Notes under the pieces: model-generated
Told to the model about the DNA's origin: nothing
The model's input: only the letters and a program-made list of their open reading frames with translations
Database searches by the model: none
Position numbers and translations under genes: made by a program
Part shown: one piece after another, positions 1-6,499 of the stretch
Numbering within the stretch: position 1 is the first letter of the stretch
Layout of the letters: each line of letters begins with the position of its first letter
Assembly: GCA_947072805.1 (NCBI GenBank)
Contig: CAMTJK010000073.1
Coordinates: forward strand, 1 to 12,827
Length of the DNA stretch: 12,827 bases
Reading direction: 5' to 3'
DNA from: an uncultured Prevotella sp.
GTDB taxonomy: Bacteria; Bacteroidota; Bacteroidia; Bacteroidales; Bacteroidaceae

Positions 1-29
1 TAACACACGTTAAAGTCAAGATTTTTCAT
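1..29 (-). CDS. possible start of a small leader-type peptide gene (partial)
   Basis: An ATG at 29-27 on the minus strand opens a frame reading MKNLDFNVC and continuing off the left edge. A Lys-Asn-Leu-Asp opening followed by Asn-Val-Cys resembles the leader start of small double-glycine (ComC/bacteriocin-type) peptides that are common in Bacteroidetes, but nine codons prove little. The ATG lies about 230 bases beyond the trmO stop, downstream of an imperfect hairpin (54-83), so it would be a separate gene on the same strand. I see no TAnnTTTG match just upstream. The tenth codon begins TA and could be Tyr or a stop, so this may be a chance ATG. Confidence 0.25.
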
Positions 30-53
30 AAAAGTAAATAAATGTTATACGTG

Positions 54-83
54 TTGCATCACACTGCACACTGTGTGTTGCAA
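54..83. terminator. imperfect hairpin downstream of trmO, possible terminator
   Basis: The left arm ttgcatcacac (54-64) pairs with the right arm gtgtgttgcaa (73-83) apart from one T-T mismatch, around an 8-base loop. Read on the plus strand it is followed by a T-rich stretch (84-97), which is the form of an intrinsic terminator for a gene entering from the left. Read on the minus strand it lies about 175 bases after the trmO stop and 25 bases before the ATG at 29, with a less regular T-rich tail. The direction in which it works is undecided. Confidence 0.35.
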
Positions 84-257
84 GATTTGATTTTTTCACG
101 ATAAAACTTCCATTATTGTTTGTCTATCGGGTTAAAGCCAAATAGGTTATCAGGCTGTTACGATGACAAACTCAAACCTGTCATTATACCGGAACAAACG
201 GACGATGCTCCGATTTAGATATCTGTAATGATGATAACGCCAATTACTGCTTTGGGT

Positions 258-947
258 TCACACTTTGCCTTCAACTGGAACGGCAGCGGTCACGCGGAGC
301 ACTCCGCCGCTCACACTGAAGCGCACGTCGTAACGGGCGAAAGGCATGCCATATATCCGGTTGTCATCATCGTGATAATGCGGTCGCGGATCGAGTTCGA
401 GCGTCTTGACAAGAGCCTGGAGCTCGTCGGTCTTGAAGAGGCGTGCCACTTCGTCGGGCACCTCCACCGTCAGTTTCTGCCATGCGTCAGTGTCGGTAAA
501 GCCGCTGCGCACTCCACTATGGCTGTCCACCTCCTCGATGTAGGGTTTGATGTCGTAGATGGGTGTGCCGTCCATGAGATCGGCGCCGCTCACCACAATC
601 ACCGGACCGTCCGTGGAGTCGGTATCCACAGCCTCTATCTTCACCGATGACAAGCCAAGGTTGTTGGGACGGAAAGGCGAACGCGTGGCAAAAACACCCA
701 TACGCCTGTTACCTCCAAGTCGCGGAGGGCGCACGGTGGGATGTTTCGGGGCATCCACGTTGGCAGAAAAGCCCCATATAAGCCACATATAGTCGAAGTC
801 GGAAAGTCCGCGCAGAGCCTCGACATTGCGGTATTCGTCGCAGAAGACTATGTGTCCGCGCAGATTTTCCACGAGTCCGCTCTGCCTCGGAATGCCGAAT
901 TTAGATGTAAACGGTGAGCGGAAATATGCTATAGGGGTTATCTCCAT
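258..947 (-). CDS. trmO: tRNA (N6-threonylcarbamoyladenosine(37)-N6)-methyltransferase TrmO
   Basis: This 229-residue protein belongs to the TrmO (YaeB/TsaA) family, SAM-dependent enzymes that methylate N6 of t6A at position 37 of some ANN-decoding tRNAs in the cytoplasm. The family core is clear. The opening MEITPIAYFRSPF is typical. The signature GGNRRMGVFATRSPFRPNN at about 78-96 carries the conserved RxGxFATRSPxRPN pattern, and DGTPIYDIKPY (125-135) is the second signature. A C-terminal segment with DPRPHY and YDVRF (about 186-210) matches the extra domain of the longer, E. coli-like members. The length is normal for the family. It follows aroB by 26 bases without a visible promoter, so it is probably co-transcribed. 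The ATG at 947 is the only start that keeps the family N-terminus. Confidence 0.95.
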   Translation of the reverse strand: MEITPIAYFRSPFTSKFGIPRQSGLVENLRGHIVFCDEYRNVEALRGLSDFDYMWLIWGFSANVDAPKHPTVRPPRLGGNRRMGVFATRSPFRPNNLGLSSVKIEAVDTDSTDGPVIVVSGADLMDGTPIYDIKPYIEEVDSHSGVRSGFTDTDAWQKLTVEVPDEVARLFKTDELQALVKTLELDPRPHYHDDDNRIYGMPFARYDVRFSVSGGVLRVTAAVPVEGKV

Positions 948-973
948 GCAGAAACCATTGTATGTTTATGGTG

Positions 974-2029
974 TCAGCAGCTTTCACGATAGAAGTCGAG
1001 TGCCTCCGTTATCTCGTCACGCGTGGCGGTGCGGTCGATGAGTATGTCTCCTATGCCTCCGAGCAACGTGAAGTTTATGGTTCCCGCCGTATTCTTCTTG
1101 TCGTGCGTCATGAGTTCTATCAGCTGTTCGTAGTCGTCGCACGATATGTTCATCCTGCCATAGCGCGAATTGATGAACGCCACAGTCTGGCGCATCCGTT
1201 CTGTGGGGAATCCCGTCTTTACGGCACTGAGATACAGCTCGCACACCAGTCCGTAAGCCACGGCATAGCCGTGCAGCACGGGTGTTCCTCTGCGCATGGC
1301 GAGCGATTCGAAGGCATGTCCGGCAGTGTGCCCAAGGTTGAGGGCTTTGCGCAGTCCGTGTTCGGTAGGGTCAGCGAGCACTATGCGTTCCTTGACGGCT
1401 ACCGACTCTGCCACCATACGCCTCAAAGCGTCGAGGTCGGGCTTGTCGAGACTGAAATTGAGGAGTTCTGCCCACATCTTCTCGTTGTTGATAAGACCGT
1501 GTTTCAGCATCTCCGCATATCCCGAGCGTATGTTCTCATCGTCCATGGTGCGCAGGAAGACGGTGTCGAGAATGACAGTCTTTGCGTTGTTGAACACTCC
1601 GATTTCGTTTTTCAGTCCGCCGAAGTTTATTCCGGTCTTGCCTCCCACGGAAGCATCCACCATAGAGAGCAGGGTAGTAGGGATATTGATGTATGCTATA
1701 CCCCGCTTGAATGTGGAGGCAGCAAATCCGCCGAGGTCTGTCACCATGCCTCCGCCGAGATTGACCATGAGCGAATGTCTGGTGCCGCCGAAACGCCCCA
1801 GTTCGGTCCACACGTGGGCAATGGTTTCGAGATTCTTGTGCGTGTCTCCCGCGCCAATCACTATCTTCTGTGCCCCACTCATACACTCGAAGTCTGCAAC
1901 AAGTGGCAGACAAAGCTTTTCGGTGGTTTCGTCCACGAGCACGAAAAGCCTGTCGTGGGGCTCACGGGCAATGGCTTCGGTGAGTGCCGCCCGCAGATTT
2001 TCTGATATAATTACGTTCTGTTGTTCCAT
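974..2029 (-). CDS. aroB: 3-dehydroquinate synthase
   Basis: AroB is the second enzyme of the shikimate pathway. It converts DAHP to 3-dehydroquinate using NAD and a divalent metal, in the cytoplasm. The 351-residue product shows the NAD-binding stretch GGGMVTDLGG (92-101) and the hallmark block PTTLLSMVDASVGGKTG (117-133). Probable metal ligands are Glu173 (in GYAEMLKHG), His234 (in NLGHTAGHAFE) and His253 (in HGYAVAYG). The family usually has HGEAV, so Tyr255 at the Glu position is a small deviation. Full length is normal and there is no sign of damage. The ATG at 2029 is preceded by a TAnnTTTG promoter match only a few bases upstream, implying a very short leader. It heads a two-gene unit with trmO and is probably unrelated to the inositol genes upstream. 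Confidence 0.97.
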   Translation of the reverse strand: MEQQNVIISENLRAALTEAIAREPHDRLFVLVDETTEKLCLPLVADFECMSGAQKIVIGAGDTHKNLETIAHVWTELGRFGGTRHSLMVNLGGGMVTDLGGFAASTFKRGIAYINIPTTLLSMVDASVGGKTGINFGGLKNEIGVFNNAKTVILDTVFLRTMDDENIRSGYAEMLKHGLINNEKMWAELLNFSLDKPDLDALRRMVAESVAVKERIVLADPTEHGLRKALNLGHTAGHAFESLAMRRGTPVLHGYAVAYGLVCELYLSAVKTGFPTERMRQTVAFINSRYGRMNISCDDYEQLIELMTHDKKNTAGTINFTLLGGIGDILIDRTATRDEITEALDFYRESC

Positions 2030-2040
2030 ATTCTTGGGTG

Positions 2041-2048
2041 CAAATGTA
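2041..2048 (-). promoter_or_regulatory. Bacteroidetes -7 promoter element for aroB-trmO
   Basis: The minus strand reads TACATTTG, an exact match to the TAnnTTTG consensus of the Bacteroidetes primary sigma factor. It lies 11 bases upstream of the aroB ATG, so the transcript leader would be only about 5-7 bases. I see no convincing TTG in the -33 zone, only T-rich sequence. Its position directly after a terminator-like hairpin supports an independent transcript. Confidence 0.55.
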
Positions 2049-2061
2049 CATGAAAAAACCG

Positions 2062-2107
2062 AAAACGCCGCATTCCGCCAGCAGTAATCGCCTGTTTTGC
2101 GGCTTTT
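2062..2107 (-). terminator. probable terminator after the second DUF5686 gene
   Basis: On the minus strand, AAAAGCCGC and GCGGCgTTTT can pair (5 G-C-rich pairs, one bulged G, then 4 A-T pairs) around a loop of about 27 bases. T-rich sequence with a run of six T follows. It sits 20-70 bases after the DUF5686 stop and just before the aroB promoter element. The large loop makes it weaker than the 6411-6441 hairpin. Confidence 0.4.
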
Positions 2108-2128
2108 GTACGCACGCGAGCATGCCTT

Positions 2129-4534
2129 TCAGAACTTCACACTCGCCCTGAAGCGCACTCCATGGCGTGTGGCGGCGGGCATATCGAGACAGGTGAGACG
2201 GCGCACGTACTCTACATGAAGGAAGCGGAAGATGTTGTGTATGCCTAAAGCCATCTCTACATAGGGACGGTCGGCGCGTGCCGCACTGCTCCATGAGGGC
2301 AGCGGCATGAGCAGCGAACTGCGGGCATTGCACGGTAGCATAGGATTGTTCTTGTCGGTAAGTTCTGCCCAGAGCACCTTTACGGCTATGTATTCGCGCC
2401 ACTTGAGTCTGCAGAGCAGTGGCAGGCGGTTGAATAGTTTTCCGTTGATATCCCAGGACAGATGTGCGGAGAGGCTGCGGTCAGAGAGAAACTCCATGTT
2501 AGAGAGGAGCGAGAACATGCCGGTCTGCGACACATACGACAGATTGGATGCCGGCATGAGCAGCAACGGATAGGGCACCTGATTCCATTGGGCTGCCGCC
2601 GCCACGCTTATGTCCACCTTGCCCCAGCTGCTCATATGGAAACGCCGGAAGAGTGACAGCTCGGTAAGGTTATAGCGGCAGTCGCTCCCGAGCACGCCCT
2701 TCACTCCGAGTGCATGGCTGAGCGTGAGAACCGGCGCATCGAAGTTTATCTTGCGTCGCATCTGCTTGGTGCTCACAAACTTCTCGCCGGGCGCATAACG
2801 CAGTTCGGCACGCATTTCGGTGGTGCGCAGACCGTCGGCACAGGTGTTACGCGGTACCACGCCGTACATGCTGCCGAACACGAGGGTGCCGCGAGGTTCT
2901 ATCTTCTCCGTTTTCAGCGACAGCGTGGTGCGCAGTCCGAAGAGTTCCTCCCTTTCTGCCTTGAGCTGCTGACTGTTACTGCACATCATGGCGTCGGCAT
3001 TGGTCCACTTGAGCGACGCGAAGACGTTGTCTTTCTCGATGGAGAGGAATCTGTCGGAGGGCAGCTGCACATCGCGTACGGACGTGAACGTGATGTTGCG
3101 CATAGGGAATTCGCGCGGAAGATACTTCTTTTCGTTCATCGACCACGTCGCTTCTGCCTTATAATAGTGTTCGTGGCTCTTCATGCCGTGCGCATAGTAT
3201 CCGTTAAGGAAGAAGCGGCTGCACAGGCGGGCATTGGTCTGTCCGCCGATACGCAGGCGCAAGCCGTCTACGGCATTTGTCGATAAAGTGCTTGTTACGG
3301 GACCTATGTCGAACTTGCCCGGATGTGCCTTCGTTCCGGCTTCCACATAGTTTTCGACCACTATCTTCAGCAGTGTCATGAGCAGCTTTTTGTTGCCCGA
3401 AGAACCCATACCCGAAACAAGTTCGTGCAGGGTTTGCTCGCCGCGTGAGAGCGCGTCACTGCGCCTGTGCAGCCAGAAACTGTCGTCGCGCTGTCTTGCC
3501 TCACGCTCCGTCTGCGCCTTTTCGTACAGCGAGAAGCGTTCGTCGGGAATGGCATCAAAGGCATATCCGCTTATGGTTGTGTTGCGTATCACTACGGCTT
3601 TCTGCATAAAGTCGAAGAGTTTCAGCTCTATCAGCATGTTGTCTGCCACGAGAGCCGGACGCCCGTCGGGCAGCATATCGAACTCCTGCCCTATGTACAT
3701 GCCGTCAATGAAATTGAGCTCGCTCTGCACGGGCACACTCATCTCGCAACGTTTCAGTCTGTACGTGGAGTCGGCAAGCACGTAGATGTCGCCACAGAAG
3801 CCCACATCGCGGCTGTTGTCAGGGAAAAAGGAAAGATGGATGCAGCGATTGGCGCCCACAGAGAGTGTGTCGATGATGTAATAACGGTAGAAGCTGATGG
3901 CATCGTCAGCCACGGGCGACACAAAATGCTGCTGCAGAAGACGTATGCGGTTGTCGCACACATTGACGTCAGAGAAGAAATCTTTCAGCGCCACGACGAG
4001 AAGGTCGCCCGACTGAAACATATTGTTCACGCCCTCAGCCCGTTCGCCGGTCACTATCTCACGCTGTCTTTTGGGATGGGCGGCGGCAATGGTGTGCGTG
4101 ACTGTCTCGGTCATCATTACCGGCAGTATGAGTTTCTGGTTGTAAGGGCAGAATTCCACCCTGCTGTACACGTCGGGGATTTCCGAAAGTATTCCGGAGG
4201 CGAGATCGCGCGGCGATATGTCGTTTGACGCAAGCGTTATCTTCTGATACTTGTCGAAAGAACGGTAGTCGGACGACGATATGTCGAACTTGCGCCGGGC
4301 AGCTATCACCTTACGCATAAGTTCTACGGCAGAATTGTTTTTCCTTACATAGCGCTTCCGCGTGGCTGTAACGGTAAGTCCGTCAAGGCGCTGCACACGG
4401 TCATACCACTTCACGGTATCGGCGGCACCGGCTTCTGCACCGGCAATATCATTGGGAACGGATGCTGCGCCACGGCACACAGCCGCCGACAGCACCGCAA
4501 GAACAAGCGATATGGACAGCCGCAAGGCTCTCAT
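2129..4534 (-). CDS. DUF5686-family outer-membrane protein, short form without the N-terminal regulatory-like domain
   Basis: This protein has about 801 residues and a signal peptide (MRALRLSISLVLAVLSAA, cleavage about residue 20-24). It is a clear paralogue of the protein at 6500-9103. Shared blocks include RKNN.AVELM.KVI and KYQKITLA near the start, VDGLR.R and GYYAHG..SH..YYK in the middle, and WGK.D, NGKLFNR.PL, KWREYIAVK and LTDKNNP near the end. It ends in VRFRASVKF, and a terminal Phe is typical of outer-membrane beta-barrels. DUF5686 proteins are large Bacteroidetes proteins with a C-terminal Omp85-like barrel; no function is established that I know of. Compared with its paralogue it lacks the roughly 70-residue CarboxypepD_reg-like domain. 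I chose the ATG at 4534 because it overlaps the upstream stop as ATGA and begins the signal peptide directly. A GTG at 4564 would add ten unlikely residues. The overlap suggests translational coupling to the CDP-alcohol phosphotransferase. Confidence 0.88.
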   Translation of the reverse strand: MRALRLSISLVLAVLSAAVCRGAASVPNDIAGAEAGAADTVKWYDRVQRLDGLTVTATRKRYVRKNNSAVELMRKVIAARRKFDISSSDYRSFDKYQKITLASNDISPRDLASGILSEIPDVYSRVEFCPYNQKLILPVMMTETVTHTIAAAHPKRQREIVTGERAEGVNNMFQSGDLLVVALKDFFSDVNVCDNRIRLLQQHFVSPVADDAISFYRYYIIDTLSVGANRCIHLSFFPDNSRDVGFCGDIYVLADSTYRLKRCEMSVPVQSELNFIDGMYIGQEFDMLPDGRPALVADNMLIELKLFDFMQKAVVIRNTTISGYAFDAIPDERFSLYEKAQTEREARQRDDSFWLHRRSDALSRGEQTLHELVSGMGSSGNKKLLMTLLKIVVENYVEAGTKAHPGKFDIGPVTSTLSTNAVDGLRLRIGGQTNARLCSRFFLNGYYAHGMKSHEHYYKAEATWSMNEKKYLPREFPMRNITFTSVRDVQLPSDRFLSIEKDNVFASLKWTNADAMMCSNSQQLKAEREELFGLRTTLSLKTEKIEPRGTLVFGSMYGVVPRNTCADGLRTTEMRAELRYAPGEKFVSTKQMRRKINFDAPVLTLSHALGVKGVLGSDCRYNLTELSLFRRFHMSSWGKVDISVAAAAQWNQVPYPLLLMPASNLSYVSQTGMFSLLSNMEFLSDRSLSAHLSWDINGKLFNRLPLLCRLKWREYIAVKVLWAELTDKNNPMLPCNARSSLLMPLPSWSSAARADRPYVEMALGIHNIFRFLHVEYVRRLTCLDMPAATRHGVRFRASVKF

Positions 4535-5475
4535 CGACCATACTTCTCGTTGAGACGGACACACAGGGCCTCATGACGGCGGTGCATGTACCAATAGATT
4601 GCCGAGAGTACCACTATCTCAAAAAGGGGATAGATGTAGGGAACGTTGAGCAGACAGCCAATGAAGAGTGTTATGGCTCTGGAATTGTGTGTGAGCAGGT
4701 TGGTATACTTCATGAGCGGCAGCGATCCACGGCGGAAGTCGTCACGCAGTTCCTGTGGCATGTCGCCCACTTCGGGGTAACGTGCCTTTATGTTACTGTA
4801 GAATTGCTGGAAACAGGGTGTGCTCTTCTCCTGCGCACGGCAGTATTTGGCATAGTTGCCGTAGAAGGCACGCGCCCAGAAAGCACCCTTCTTGGGCAGG
4901 CTCTCGTAGATGGCGTGCTGCGACTCGTAGTTGTCAAACTCGCTGTTGCTCTTGCCGAGCAGGAAGTAGAGGTGTATCTGACGGTAGTAGTCGGCAAGAC
5001 GACACTGCATAGAGTGGCATATCAGTCCGGCTATGGCACAGAGCAGTAAAGCCCACCAGCCCCATTTAACACCGGGAAGGAAGGGAATGTCCTGCGGAAA
5101 GAGACGGAAGACAATGCCGAGATATACGGCAAAAAACCACACATCGCTTGCCAAGCCGTCAAGAACTCTTCCCACAAGGGTCTTCTTGCCAGTCATGCGG
5201 GCGAGCTGTCCGTCGGTGCTGTCACAGAAATTGGCAAACATCAGCAGTATGATGCCTGCAATGTTGTGCCACAGGTCGGTATAATAGAACATCCATCCGG
5301 CGCCCAGTCCGAGAAACATGGAGAGTATAGTTATCACATTGGGGTGTACGCCGAGACGTGCCCACAGCAGGGCAAAGGCAAGTCCGATGGGACGTGTGAA
5401 ATAAACGTCGAGCCACTCTTCCGTATCGGCTGACTTGAAAGATGCGCGCAGCATCTCACTGAATTTTGTCTGCAT
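4531..5475 (-). CDS. CDP-alcohol phosphotransferase, putative inositol-phospholipid synthase
   Basis: This integral membrane enzyme of 314 residues transfers a phospho-alcohol from a CDP-linked donor to an acceptor alcohol. The family motif is visible as D85-S-T-D88-G89-Q-L-A92-R93, then G102 and D106. The usual fourth Asp, expected at 110, is Ser110, with Asp111 one place later. Hydrophobic segments lie at about 30-40, 47-65, 70-84, 111-128 and 133-150, with a C-terminal pair near 255-300. Between the last two groups is an unusual hydrophilic stretch of about 100 residues rich in charged and Tyr residues. It follows the nucleotidyltransferase gene by 68 bases and overlaps the DUF5686 gene by 4. 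With MIPS nearby, the likely product is an inositol phospholipid made from CDP-inositol plus a lipid alcohol, or from CDP-diacylglycerol plus inositol-1-phosphate. Substrates are inferred from context; an ethanolamine or glycerol-type substrate cannot be excluded. Confidence 0.9.
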   Translation of the reverse strand: MQTKFSEMLRASFKSADTEEWLDVYFTRPIGLAFALLWARLGVHPNVITILSMFLGLGAGWMFYYTDLWHNIAGIILLMFANFCDSTDGQLARMTGKKTLVGRVLDGLASDVWFFAVYLGIVFRLFPQDIPFLPGVKWGWWALLLCAIAGLICHSMQCRLADYYRQIHLYFLLGKSNSEFDNYESQHAIYESLPKKGAFWARAFYGNYAKYCRAQEKSTPCFQQFYSNIKARYPEVGDMPQELRDDFRRGSLPLMKYTNLLTHNSRAITLFIGCLLNVPYIYPLFEIVVLSAIYWYMHRRHEALCVRLNEKYGR

Positions 5476-5531
5476 TGTATTATAATATAATAAGGTGTCT
5501 GCCGTGATGACAGACTTATTGAAACGTGTAC

Positions 5532-5572
5532 AAAAAAAAAATGCTAACTGTTAAGGAATTGCTCCGCCTTAA
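5532..5572 (-). terminator. weak hairpin plus T10 tract at the end of the nucleotidyltransferase gene
   Basis: On the minus strand TTAAGG (5572-5567) and CCTTAA (5556-5551) form a 6-bp stem with a 10-base loop inside the last codons. After a 9-base gap that contains the stop codon comes a run of ten T (5541-5532). The gap makes it a poor classical terminator. It may instead cause partial termination before the CDP-alcohol phosphotransferase, or the T run may be incidental. Confidence 0.25.
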
Positions 5573-6269
5573 GTATGTCGCCGGCATGGTCGATGTCGAG
5601 CACCTTTGAGAATTTCCATGCCTTCAGGCGGCATCCGTCGGCAATGAGGGCGCGCTGGAAGTTGCGCATACGGCTCTCTCCACGCTCTATACAGGAGCGA
5701 AGGGTGTCTATTGCCGACGAGGTGAGCCCGTAAATGCCTCCGGATATGAGCGGACAGGTGTCGGAACGGTCAAGAAAGGCGGTGATGTTGAGGTCACGGT
5801 CGGTGTCTACATAAAGGGGCTTCTCGTCGTCTATATAATCGGTCACGCCCATCAGTCCGTCGGCAGAGTCTTCTTCCACCACCGTTTTGCGGAAATCCGC
5901 CACGTATCCGGCAAACTCCTGCTCGCGGAATATGGTGTCTACTGTGGTCAGGCAAAACGGTCTGTCACCGAGAAGGCTGCTTATCTCGTAAAAGCTGTGC
6001 ATGGAACTTGGCGTGCTTTTCACCACAAAGCGCAATGGAACGGGGCGTCCGTTGAGCCCGTCACGCTGAATCTGCGTAAGATGGCGGCTAACCTGCGACG
6101 TGATGTCGTTGCAAATAACAACAATCTCTTCGGCTTCATTGTCCATAAACACGCGTATAAGTCTGTCTATGAGCGGCTCGCCGCCAACACGCACGAGAGG
6201 CTTGGGCTCTGCAATGCCCTCGGCTGCCAACCGGCTGCCCTCGCCTGCCGCTATAACTGCATATTTCAT
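5544..6269 (-). CDS. nucleotidyltransferase (NTP_transferase family), putative inositol-1-phosphate cytidylyltransferase
   Basis: This soluble 241-residue protein has the sugar-phosphate nucleotidyltransferase fold. It has an N-terminal beta-strand and signature loop AAGEGSR (7-13), Lys23 in EPKPLVRVGG, a central metal-site Asp111 in TTVDT, and a second acidic site Asp225/Asp227 in LDIDHAGD. Enzymes of this fold join an NTP to a sugar or alcohol phosphate and release pyrophosphate. The fold alone does not give the substrate. Placed just before a CDP-alcohol phosphotransferase and near MIPS, the natural guess is CTP plus inositol-1-phosphate giving CDP-inositol. That is the reaction of the N-terminal half of the IPCT-DIPPS enzyme of Archaeoglobus. 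A hexose-1-phosphate or phosphocholine substrate is the main alternative. The gene opens its own unit, with a promoter element 25 bases upstream of the ATG and a terminator before that. Confidence 0.88.
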   Translation of the reverse strand: MKYAVIAAGEGSRLAAEGIAEPKPLVRVGGEPLIDRLIRVFMDNEAEEIVVICNDITSQVSRHLTQIQRDGLNGRPVPLRFVVKSTPSSMHSFYEISSLLGDRPFCLTTVDTIFREQEFAGYVADFRKTVVEEDSADGLMGVTDYIDDEKPLYVDTDRDLNITAFLDRSDTCPLISGGIYGLTSSAIDTLRSCIERGESRMRNFQRALIADGCRLKAWKFSKVLDIDHAGDILKAEQFLNS

Positions 6270-6294
6270 TATGTAACTATTTTGATATGGACGG

Positions 6295-6302
6295 CAAAAT
6301 TA
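6295..6302 (-). promoter_or_regulatory. Bacteroidetes -7 promoter element for the nucleotidyltransferase unit
   Basis: The minus strand reads TAATTTTG, matching TAnnTTTG exactly. It lies 25 bases upstream of the ATG at 6269, which gives a leader of roughly 18-20 bases. The upstream sequence is T-rich but has no clear -33 TTG. It sits between the 6411-6441 terminator and the start codon, as expected for a new transcript. Confidence 0.6.
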
Positions 6303-6410
6303 CGAATTATTAATGAAAAGAAAAAATTACACCGTTGTTATTTAACCTAAATAGGTATATGATTCCATATTGGATTAAAAACCGTTACGTATGTACGGCA
6401 CATTAATTAC

Positions 6411-6441
6411 AATGCGGCTTCTGTAACAGAGAAGCCGCATT
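6411..6441 (-). terminator. intrinsic terminator after the first DUF5686 gene
   Basis: A perfect 12-bp stem, aatgcggcttct (6411-6422) with agaagccgcatt (6430-6441), closes a 7-base loop. It lies 59-89 bases after the stop codon of the DUF5686 gene. On the minus strand it is followed by the moderately T-rich GTAATTAATG, whereas the plus-strand side is not T-rich. This fits termination of the minus-strand unit 1 transcript. Confidence 0.75.
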
Positions 6442-6499
6442 GGAAGACTGATGCCCGGTAATGGGCCGAATATGTAATGGGATAAAATGTACGGATATA

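Noticed and set aside
962..2005. Plus-strand open frame of 347 codons opposite aroB
   Set aside because: It lies antisense to an aroB gene with all family motifs and has no recognisable protein features. It is a by-product of codon bias.
3467..4228. Plus-strand open frame of 253 codons opposite the second DUF5686 gene
   Set aside because: Antisense to a gene supported by a paralogue in the same window. The translation is rich in His/Val with no domain.
4534..4564. GTG start at 4564 for the second DUF5686 gene
   Set aside because: It adds ten non-signal-like residues and 30 more bases of overlap. The ATG at 4534 gives a direct signal peptide and the common ATGA overlap.
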